Source: Candidatus Bathyarchaeota archaeon (GTDB taxonomy: Archaea > Thermoproteota > Bathyarchaeia > 40CM-2-53-6). Taken from it: a stretch of DNA of 5,426 nt. Where the stretch lies: positions 1 through 5,426 of the forward strand of contig VBBH01000014.1 in assembly GCA_005888695.1 (NCBI GenBank), given 5' to 3'. The translations under genes were made by a program, and so were the position numbers. Below, piece after piece: positions 1 to 4,964 of the stretch. How positions within the stretch are numbered: the stretch's first letter is position 1; the number at the start of each line of letters is the position of its first letter. The notes under the pieces are model-generated. The model did not search any database. It saw nothing but the letters and a program-made list of their open reading frames with translations, and was not told where the DNA came from.

Positions 1-68
1 AAAAATTCTCTTTCTAACCAGTATACCCCCTCCCCCTCCCACGCTCAAATTTCACGCTCAATTCTCAA

Positions 69-94
69 CCCTCACGAGGACGATCTTGTGAGGG
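69..94. repeat. Inverted repeat / 10-bp stem hairpin
   Basis: CCCTCACGAG at 69-78 pairs with CTTGTGAGGG at 85-94 across the six-base loop GACGAT. As RNA from the plus strand this is a 10-bp stem with a single G-U wobble. No T-run follows on either strand, so it is not a standard intrinsic terminator. A partial copy of one arm (CACGAGG at 73-79, again at 97-103) lies just beyond it. Function unknown; it may belong to an untranslated RNA or a protein-binding site. Confidence 0.5.
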
Positions 95-229
95 CCACGA
101 GGGAGATTTGCATAGTCAGGTTGTCGGTGACGATTCATTCATCCCACGCAGAGACTCCTTCTTTCCTACTCGCACGCTATTCGCCTCTCTTGGGTTCGGC
201 TCTATGAAGGAAAATATTGATTCTGGGTG

Positions 230-269
230 AAAAGTTCAGAGGAAAGCTGAACGGTTACCGAGTTTTTTT
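230..269. terminator. Possible bidirectional terminator hairpin
   Basis: GTTCAG at 234-239 and CTGAAC at 247-252 form a 6-bp stem with a 7-base loop. Read on the minus strand, about 55 bases after the dehydrogenase stop codon, the stem is followed at once by TTTT (230-233) and would end that transcript. Read on the plus strand, a run of seven T lies at 263-269, ten bases after the stem. Archaeal termination depends mainly on T-rich stretches, so the T7 on the plus strand and T4 on the minus strand are suggestive but weak. Confidence 0.35.
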
Positions 270-306
270 CGCCAATCTATTAGGTGAGGGGTTCAACGAT
301 GGAATC

Positions 307-1338
307 TTATGATCTGCCGGATTTGATCACTGTTTTCACGCCGGAAGTTGGTGAGCGTGCGTTCTCCAAGGCTTCGACAGCCTGTTGGAGGTGATACCTG
401 TTTGTGATGAGGGTGGCAAGGTCGACTTTTCCTTCTGAGATGAGTTGGAGGGTTTCCTGAATCTCGGATTCGACGCATGAGTAACTGGGCACGATCCTAA
501 TCTGCCGAGTGAAGGTGTCATGGAGGTCGAGTTCGTGTTTGCTGCCGATTGGCGGAGCACCAAAAAGGCAAATCCTTCCACCCTTTCGGACACTCCTCAT
601 TGCTTGGGCGAATGCTCGTGGGTTCCCCGCAGCCACGACAGCGATGTCGACTCCAATGTTCGTCTCATGTTTGATCGCTGTGTCCACATCGACGGCGACG
701 GGATCCAGTGTTTGAGACGCTCCAAGCGTTCTGGCCATCTCCAACCTCGCACGGGACACGTCCGTCCCGATGATCTTTCCCGCGCCGTAATGCTTGAGCA
801 GCTGAACATGAGTCAGACCGGTCGGACCGAGTCCGACAACCAGGGCAGTGTCTCCTTCGTCAACTCCCACTCTTTTGATTGCTCTGAGGCAACAAGCCGT
901 CGGTTCCGCCAGGGCAGCTTGCTCGAAATCTACCTCATCAGGTATCCTAATTATCGCGCCCCTCTCAACGTTCTCCTCTGGGACTCGGAAGAATTCCGCA
1001 AGCCCACATGGATCAAAGTTTGTTTTCTTGAAAAAGTCGCACATAGTATAGTCTCCCCGGCTACAGTAATGGCAGTTGTAGCAGGGGACGTGATGGTGCG
1101 CGACGACTCTATCCCCTTTCGAGAATTCTTCTACACTCTCACCGAGTCTTTCTACAGTACCGCTAACCTCGTGTCCGAGAATCCCGCCAGGTCCAAGGCC
1201 ACCGTCCAATTTCTCAACATCAGTGCCACAAATCCCAGCCACTTCTAGCCGGACTAGCACGTCCTTCTCTCCGAGTTTGGGGATTGGGACATCTTGCAGG
1301 ACTGCCTTGCCTGGTCCCTGCAACAAGCAGGCTAGCAT
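307..1338 (-). CDS. Zinc-dependent medium-chain alcohol/polyol dehydrogenase
   Basis: This 343-residue protein is a full-length member of the zinc-dependent medium-chain dehydrogenase family (sorbitol/threonine dehydrogenase-like), which oxidises an alcohol to a ketone or aldehyde with NAD(P). The N-terminal GroES-like catalytic domain shows the catalytic-zinc ligands Cys37 (GICGTD), His56-Glu57 (GHE) and Glu145 (AEP). The structural-zinc lobe is intact with Cys86, Cys89, Cys92 and Cys100. The Rossmann domain has GLGPTG at 169-174, and Asp193 at the end of the second strand (GTDVSRAR) indicates NAD rather than NADP preference. The ATG start gives the usual N-terminus, and a TATA-like box centred about 27 bases upstream implies a nearly leaderless mRNA. 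Stop is TAA. The protein is probably cytosolic. The substrate cannot be told from sequence and the neighbours do not settle it; there is no sign of damage. Confidence 0.93.
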   Translation of the reverse strand: MLACLLQGPGKAVLQDVPIPKLGEKDVLVRLEVAGICGTDVEKLDGGLGPGGILGHEVSGTVERLGESVEEFSKGDRVVAHHHVPCYNCHYCSRGDYTMCDFFKKTNFDPCGLAEFFRVPEENVERGAIIRIPDEVDFEQAALAEPTACCLRAIKRVGVDEGDTALVVGLGPTGLTHVQLLKHYGAGKIIGTDVSRARLEMARTLGASQTLDPVAVDVDTAIKHETNIGVDIAVVAAGNPRAFAQAMRSVRKGGRICLFGAPPIGSKHELDLHDTFTRQIRIVPSYSCVESEIQETLQLISEGKVDLATLITNRYHLQQAVEALENARSPTSGVKTVIKSGRS

Positions 1339-1360
1339 AGTGTTGCCTGACTATGAGAAC

Positions 1361-1370
1361 GATTTAACAA
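1361..1370 (-). promoter_or_regulatory. TATA-like box for the dehydrogenase gene
   Basis: On the minus strand TTGTTAAATC lies with its centre about 27 bases upstream of the dehydrogenase ATG at 1338. Archaeal TATA boxes sit about 25-27 bases before the transcription start, so the transcript should begin at or within a base or two of the start codon. I see no ribosome binding site in that gap, which agrees with a leaderless message. The 97-base gap after the preceding gene also favours separate transcription. Confidence 0.45.
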
Positions 1371-1435
1371 GTTGCATCGGTATTGCGTTTCCAACGGCGT
1401 GTTCTAACGCTTCTAGGTAGACCCATTGGGCCATG

Positions 1436-2449
1436 CTATCGCAATTTGCTGCGAACTGCCTTCCAATAGACATTCCAGTATGGGTCTGCTTTGGGATACG
1501 TCATTCTCGACTCTTTGTTGCCTTTTCGAATCACAGAGTGTCCAATCTTCTCGCTTAGGGTTCCGACAGGACTGGCCGAAATTCTTGATCTCTCCAGTCG
1601 TTGAAGAATTTCATTTGTCCTATTTGGACGGGATGCGATTACAAGGCATCCCTGTCCTAGTGCCTTCAAAGGGTCTAGGTGGAACAATTCACACACTTGT
1701 CGAACTTCATCAAGAACCGGGATCGATTCTTCTTCTATCGTTGCCTTCAATCGCGAGGCCTCTGCCAAATCGAGGATTGCAGAGACTACGCCTCCTTCTG
1801 TTACATCATGCATTGCTGTTACGCCGTTTTGTCTAATCCCTGCCGATGCTGCAGCCGCTGCGTCTTGAACAACGGTCGCTCGGTCTATCATGCGGCGTGC
1901 TTTGTACAGAACCTCTACGCCGAGACTTCTCTCTACCGTACTTGGAAATGATGTAGCGAGCACGGCCGTTGCTTCTATTGCCGCGCTTTTTGTGAGTATC
2001 AGATCGTCTCCTGGCTTCGCCATCGCTGAGGAGACATACCTCTCCGGAGAGCTGAAGCACCACATTACTGCTCCTCCTATCACTGTATAATCACAGCCGG
2101 GAAATCGCCCTGTATGGCCGCCAACGATCGAGATTCCCAAAGCTAAGCAGGTTTGGTGGATTGAGCGCCAGTAGGTCTGGAGGGTCCGATCCGTGAGTGA
2201 AGGTGGGAGGTTCAGGTCAAACATGGCAAATCGTGGTTGTATGCTACTTGTTGCGACGTCCGAGGCTACGCCGTGAACACTAAGTTTCGCAGATTTCTCC
2301 GGACCAATCTCTGGTATCAACGAGATAGGATCCATCGATGATATCATGATCTCGTTATCGACTTCGACGATTGAAGTGTCTAGAGCAGATTTCGGCCCTT
2401 GGAGGACTTTTGGATTCCGAGCTCCTGTCCGTCTAAAGATATTGTCCAT
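1436..2449 (-). CDS. AIR-synthase-related / HypE-like ATP-binding protein
   Basis: This 337-residue protein belongs to the PurM/HypE/SelD/ThiL superfamily, ATP-using enzymes that activate oxygen or carboxamide groups by phosphorylation. Visible marks are Asp24 in the N-terminal ALDTSIV strand, Asp40 in SSMDPIS, the helix motif ASDVATS (Asp64), GGHTGR at 110-115, and the C-terminal-domain motif HDVTEGGV at 214-221. It lacks the C-terminal PRIC-type cysteine tail of true hydrogenase-maturation HypE and no hyp genes are near, so a HypE role is unlikely; it matches the loosely defined archaeal 'AIR synthase related' group of unknown substrate. ThiL (thiamine-phosphate kinase) is in the same superfamily, and the thiamine transporter gene lies 91 bases upstream, so a thiamine role is conceivable but unproven. 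The ATG at 2449 is the first normal start after an in-frame TAG at 2483-2485, yet family-like residues (GKPGRT) are encoded just upstream of it; the true N-terminus is uncertain. Stop is TAG. Confidence 0.85.
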   Translation of the reverse strand: MDNIFRRTGARNPKVLQGPKSALDTSIVEVDNEIMISSMDPISLIPEIGPEKSAKLSVHGVASDVATSSIQPRFAMFDLNLPPSLTDRTLQTYWRSIHQTCLALGISIVGGHTGRFPGCDYTVIGGAVMWCFSSPERYVSSAMAKPGDDLILTKSAAIEATAVLATSFPSTVERSLGVEVLYKARRMIDRATVVQDAAAAASAGIRQNGVTAMHDVTEGGVVSAILDLAEASRLKATIEEESIPVLDEVRQVCELFHLDPLKALGQGCLVIASRPNRTNEILQRLERSRISASPVGTLSEKIGHSVIRKGNKESRMTYPKADPYWNVYWKAVRSKLR

Positions 2450-2481
2450 TAGAGTTCGGCCGGGCTTTCCTATGTTCAGTG

Positions 2482-2495
2482 ACTAGGCCCCTAGT
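2482..2495. promoter_or_regulatory. 14-bp palindrome upstream of the AIR-synthase-like gene
   Basis: ACTAGG at 2482-2487 and CCTAGT at 2490-2495 are perfect inverted repeats separated by CC. The site lies between the putative TATA-like box at 2533-2540 and the ATG at 2449, about 16-29 bases after the expected transcription start near 2511. Position and symmetry fit an operator for a dimeric repressor; a short mRNA hairpin or chance are alternatives. No regulator gene is in view. Confidence 0.3.
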
Positions 2496-2532
2496 ATTGT
2501 CAAGGATTGTGGGATCGTCATTGGTTCAGCTG

Positions 2533-2540
2533 GATAAATG
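2533..2540 (-). promoter_or_regulatory. Possible TATA box for the AIR-synthase-like gene
   Basis: CATTTATC on the minus strand lies immediately after the transporter stop codon. At archaeal spacing it would start transcription near 2511, giving a leader of about 60 bases before the ATG at 2449. The match to the archaeal consensus is only fair, and read-through from the transporter gene is an alternative because no T-rich terminator is visible between them. Confidence 0.25.
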
Positions 2541-3167
2541 TCAACGATACAGATCTAGAACGTTGAACCTGAGAAGGATTGAAATGACGATCGCTGTAAT
2601 GACCATCTCTGGGACGAGGTAGCTAGCATTGTACAACGCCGAATATAGGATCGGGCCTTGGTCGGATGGGGCATAGCTTGCAAAGTATACTATGCCTGAT
2701 ACGAAGTGAGAAAGGAAACGTGCCGCTATTGCTACTGCCACGCCGGTAACTGGGAGAACTCTGCTCATTGATGGCCTCGAACCAACGAGTCTGTCCCAGT
2801 GCTTCCTCTGGAATAATCCAGCTAGCCCTAGAGCACCAAAAGCAACCGGGTAGTCGAGGAGGAGTTGCACAGGATGAACGACGAATGGTTCCTCGATTAG
2901 TACCACTAGCCCGAATATTACGCCAGCTATGATTCCAGCCCTTGCTCCTCGCCGCAACGCGAGTAGAATGACTGGTGTCATGGCAGCTAGGGTAATAGAG
3001 CCTCCTTCGGGAAATGTGAATACTCTCACAAGATTCAACGCACCAGATAATGCGACTGCGCCGGCTACTTCGGCTAGTAACTTAATCCTCATAGTTTGGG
3101 TTTGTGAGGTTGCGAATGTTGCCTCCGGTTTCAAACTTGGTTGAGCATCATTCATTTTGTCAATCAC
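2541..3167 (-). CDS. thiT: ThiT-type thiamine transporter, ECF S-component
   Basis: A membrane protein of up to 208 residues in the ThiT (YuaJ) family, the substrate-binding S-component that captures thiamine for an energy-coupling-factor transporter. Recognisable family motifs in order are FPEGGSITL (52-60), HPVQLLLDYPVAF (98-110), RFLSHFVSGIVYF (150-162) and YSALYNASYLVPE (175-187); the conserved aromatic, Asn and Glu residues of these segments line the thiamine site in the family. About six hydrophobic segments can be traced (near 33-51, 59-71, 76-91, 103-118, 137-160 and 184-200). The ATPase and T-subunits are not in the window, so they must be shared from elsewhere, as is usual for this class. 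The longest frame begins with GTG at 3167, but ATG at 3155 (residue 5) is preceded at 7 bases by AGTGAT and is the likelier start. The upstream TPP riboswitch independently supports a thiamine role. Confidence 0.92.
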   Translation of the reverse strand: MIDKMNDAQPSLKPEATFATSQTQTMRIKLLAEVAGAVALSGALNLVRVFTFPEGGSITLAAMTPVILLALRRGARAGIIAGVIFGLVVLIEEPFVVHPVQLLLDYPVAFGALGLAGLFQRKHWDRLVGSRPSMSRVLPVTGVAVAIAARFLSHFVSGIVYFASYAPSDQGPILYSALYNASYLVPEMVITAIVISILLRFNVLDLYR

Positions 3168-3168
3168 T
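3163..3168 (-). promoter_or_regulatory. Shine-Dalgarno-like site deciding the thiT start
   Basis: AGTGAT on the minus strand resembles the GGTGAT part of the archaeal Shine-Dalgarno sequence (complement of the 16S 3' end AUCACCUCC). It ends 7 bases before the ATG at 3155-3153, a normal spacing. The same bases contain the GTG that opens the longer reading frame. This favours ATG at 3155 as the true start. It is also the natural target of riboswitch control. Confidence 0.4.
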
Positions 3169-3174
3169 TTTTTT

Positions 3175-3200
3175 CGAGGTCGCTCGGTGAGGACCGCGAG
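3175..3200 (-). promoter_or_regulatory. Candidate riboswitch expression platform
   Basis: Between the TPP aptamer and the transporter start the RNA can form two small hairpins that exclude each other. One is CGGU/ACCG with loop CCUC (3196-3185). The other is CGAG/CUCG with loop CGAC (3186-3175), followed by seven A. They share the bases at 3185-3186. In addition GUCCU (3194-3190) can pair with GGGAC (3226-3222), which overlaps the 3' strand of the aptamer closing helix. No T-run follows, so control by translation is more likely than by an intrinsic terminator. The pairings are short and are inferred by eye. Confidence 0.3.
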
Positions 3201-3222
3201 AGAATTAGACTTCGATCCATTG

Positions 3223-3322
3223 TCCCTTCGCCGGTATTACCCGGATCAGGTTCAAAGGGTCGATGGCGGCTCGAAAGCCATCCTCTCAGCCGGGTCCTTT
3301 CCCAGCTCCCCTGTCTAAGGAA
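3223..3322 (-). promoter_or_regulatory. TPP riboswitch (THI box) aptamer
   Basis: The minus-strand RNA carries the signature elements of the TPP riboswitch in order. GGGGAGC begins the pyrimidine-sensor side. CUGAGA (3289-3284) is the invariant pyrimidine-binding loop. A stem with GAUGGC/GCCAUC or GGCU-UUCG-AGCC arms forms the variable P3. ACCUGAUCCGGGUAAUACC (3251-3233) is the conserved pyrophosphate-sensing P4/P5 region, followed by GGCGAAGGGA. The closing helix P1 can form between UUCCUU (3322-3317) and AAGGGA (3228-3223). The aptamer lies about 55-68 bases before the thiT start and is led by its own TATA box. On binding thiamine pyrophosphate it should reduce expression of the transporter. 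The match to the conserved core is near perfect; only the helix ends are approximate. Confidence 0.96.
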
Positions 3323-3340
3323 CTCAACGATCCCGGACTA

Positions 3341-3348
3341 TATTTAAG
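3341..3348 (-). promoter_or_regulatory. TATA box of the riboswitch-thiT transcript
   Basis: CTTAAATA (followed by TA) on the minus strand is a good archaeal TATA box. At the usual 22-27 base spacing the transcript begins around 3317-3322, that is, at the 5' strand of the aptamer's closing helix, so the riboswitch forms the very 5' end of the mRNA. It lies 30 bases after the DUF35 stop codon, separating this unit from the thiolase pair. Confidence 0.6.
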
Positions 3349-3377
3349 ATATGCCAGATGGAATTTCTATTCTCTGG

Positions 3378-3785
3378 TCAAGCAGTTTCCTTGAAGAAAT
3401 ATCTAGGCCATTGCGGCCAACTCGGGTCCTGCGGTCTCGGGCTGAAGTCCAATTCCAGCTCCATCCCAATCTTGAGGGATTCAAGCCGAGATGTTCGAAT
3501 GATGCTAGGCAACCTAACTTCTTCAGGCATCTCTACGATTCCGACCGCATATGGGGCCATGTGATTAAACAAGGTCGGAGCCACGTGAACGATAGTATAC
3601 GTGACGAGTTTTCCCTTTGATCCGAGCTGAGCCCACTCGACTCGGGAGGAGTGGCATTGACTGCAGATAGTCCTGGGCGGGACCATGAGATGTCGACATT
3701 TCATGCATCTGACGGCCATCAACTTGCGCTGAGTGCAGAACTTGTAAAATTCTTCAATCGTTGGTGGTGGATGTAGCTCGCTCAT
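3378..3785 (-). CDS. DUF35 zinc-ribbon/OB-fold acyl-CoA-associated protein
   Basis: A 135-residue DUF35-family protein with the standard two-part build. An N-terminal helix (about 9-20) leads to a rubredoxin-like zinc ribbon with Cys27, Cys30, Cys41 and Cys44 (CMKC and CSQC). The OB-fold barrel follows from about 47 to 125, including GKLVTYTIVHVAP and an MELELDFSP strand. Length is typical. In archaea such proteins partner thiolases; in the methanogen mevalonate complex the DUF35 subunit bridges thiolase and HMG-CoA synthase and provides a shared CoA site. Here the gene starts six bases after the thiolase stop codon, so the two are one transcription unit and very likely one complex. AAGGAG (3804-3799), inside the thiolase end, lies 13 bases before the ATG, a slightly long Shine-Dalgarno spacing. 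Stop is TGA. Confidence 0.9.
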   Translation of the reverse strand: MSELHPPPTIEEFYKFCTQRKLMAVRCMKCRHLMVPPRTICSQCHSSRVEWAQLGSKGKLVTYTIVHVAPTLFNHMAPYAVGIVEMPEEVRLPSIIRTSRLESLKIGMELELDFSPRPQDPSWPQWPRYFFKETA

Positions 3786-3791
3786 ATCTTG

Positions 3792-4964
3792 CTAGTCGCT
3801 CCTTAGAATATGGACTACTGCCGTGGCTCCTGAGCCGCCCAAGTTGTGTGCAAGACCAATTTTTGCGTCGGGTACTTGTCTTCTCTCTGCTTGGCCTGTC
3901 AATTGGAGATAGAGTTCGTAGATTTGGGCGGTTCCAGTGGCTCCGACAGGATGTCCCTTGGACTTCAGTCCCCCGCTTGTGTTGACTGGGAGGGACCCTC
4001 CTAGTGCAGTCGTCCCACTCTCGACAAACTTGCCTCCTTGGCCTGGTCTGCAGAAGCCCAAATCCTCATAGGCGATGATCTCTGCTATAGTGAAACAGTC
4101 GTGAACCTCTGCTACGTTGATGTCCTTGGGTTTCATGTCGGACATCTTGTAGGCTTCCTGTGCCGCCGACTTTGCTGCTTTGACAGAGGTGAAGCTGTCG
4201 CGTTCATGAAGCAAGAAGGTGTCTTGGGCTTGGCCGGTCCCGATTATTTGGACACGGTTGTCGGTCAGTTTCTTGGCGAGCTTGGGTTTGGTGAGTATCA
4301 AGCAGCTGGCTCCGTCTGTGATGAGGGAGCAGTCGTAGAGTTTGAGCGGCCAGCACACGGGCCGTGACTTCATTACCTCGTCAAGAGTGATCTCTCTCTG
4401 CATGTGTGCCTTGGGATTAAGGACGCCGTGTTTGTGATTCTTTACAGCCACCTTAGCAAGTTGTTCTTCGGTCGTACCATATTCGTGCATATGTGAGGTT
4501 GCCATCAACGCGAATAGCCCGGGGAATGTCATTCCATTCCATTGCTCGAATGGAAAGTCTGCAGCGCTGGCTAGAATCGTAGTGACTTCTGGAGTTGGCT
4601 GGTTGGTCATCTTCTCCACTCCTCCGACCATAACGATGTCGTAGAAGCCAGACATGATCGCCATGATCCCGCATCGGAGAGCTGCTCCTGATGAGGCGCA
4701 AGCGTCTTCAACTCTTGTAGCCGCAGCTGGCAGCAGACCGGCCCAGTTTGCCGCTATAGGAGCGGTATGGGACTGGTGTTCGTAGGCTTCGCTCATCTGA
4801 CCAATGAAGGCGGCCTTGATGTCTTTGCCTGGGTCCACATTCTCAAGTCTATGGAAAGCTTCCAGAGCCGCTTCGGTGAATAATTCCCTGGCATAGAGTC
4901 CTTCCCGACGCCCGAATTTCGAGACCCCTGCGGATACTATTGTTGCCAGAGGCTTAGCTCGCAA
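3792..4964 (-). CDS. Thiolase (acetyl-CoA C-acyltransferase, SCP2-type)
   Basis: A 390-residue, full-length thiolase of the archaeal/SCP2-like type, which either joins two acetyl-CoA to acetoacetyl-CoA or cleaves 3-ketoacyl-CoA. The nucleophilic Cys89 lies in DACASSGAA. The second motif is HDCF (288-291), in place of the NEAF of classical thiolases. GHPVGATG (337-344) supplies the active-site His338. The C-terminal motif is HNLGGSGA (373-380), lacking the classical CxG cysteine; in SCP2-type enzymes the Cys of HDCF (Cys290) is thought to take that role. The frame begins with TTG at 4964, directly behind an in-frame TAG, and no other start lies before the first strand (LATIVSAGVSKFG), so TTG is the best start. 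The downstream DUF35 gene, six bases away, suggests a thiolase-DUF35 complex as in archaeal isoprenoid synthesis, but an HMG-CoA synthase gene is absent nearby, so fatty-acid or other acyl-CoA metabolism remains possible. Stop is TAG. Confidence 0.93.
   Translation of the reverse strand: MRAKPLATIVSAGVSKFGRREGLYARELFTEAALEAFHRLENVDPGKDIKAAFIGQMSEAYEHQSHTAPIAANWAGLLPAAATRVEDACASSGAALRCGIMAIMSGFYDIVMVGGVEKMTNQPTPEVTTILASAADFPFEQWNGMTFPGLFALMATSHMHEYGTTEEQLAKVAVKNHKHGVLNPKAHMQREITLDEVMKSRPVCWPLKLYDCSLITDGASCLILTKPKLAKKLTDNRVQIIGTGQAQDTFLLHERDSFTSVKAAKSAAQEAYKMSDMKPKDINVAEVHDCFTIAEIIAYEDLGFCRPGQGGKFVESGTTALGGSLPVNTSGGLKSKGHPVGATGTAQIYELYLQLTGQAERRQVPDAKIGLAHNLGGSGATAVVHILRSD

Larger units (their letters stand above)
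1..306. other. Gene-free region downstream of the dehydrogenase
   Basis: I find no protein or tRNA gene here on either strand; the longest ATG-started frames are only a few codons (for example the plus-strand frame at about 204 ends after eight residues). What the stretch does hold is a C-rich tract at 26-40 (runs of 5, 5 and 3 C split by single T), a 9-base direct repeat CACGCTCAA at 40-48 and 53-61, a strong hairpin at 69-94, and a second hairpin at 234-252 flanked by A/T runs. The repeats and hairpins suggest 3' regulatory or structural DNA, or the edge of a small RNA gene, but no known RNA family is recognisable. Confidence 0.6.

Noticed and set aside
520..1248. Long plus-strand open frame of 242 codons
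   Set aside because: It lies wholly antisense to the dehydrogenase, whose zinc and NAD-binding motifs are intact; the plus-strand protein has no recognisable motifs and low-complexity Ser/Arg-rich stretches typical of a shadow frame.
1426..1836. Plus-strand open frame of 136 codons
   Set aside because: Antisense to the AIR-synthase-like gene; rich in Leu/Ser/His runs without domain features, consistent with a shadow.
2477..2521. Pyrrolysine at TAG 2483-2485 as an expressed residue
   Set aside because: The AIR-synthase-like and thiolase genes themselves end in TAG, so TAG works as an ordinary stop here; no PYLIS-like or pyl gene evidence is in the window.
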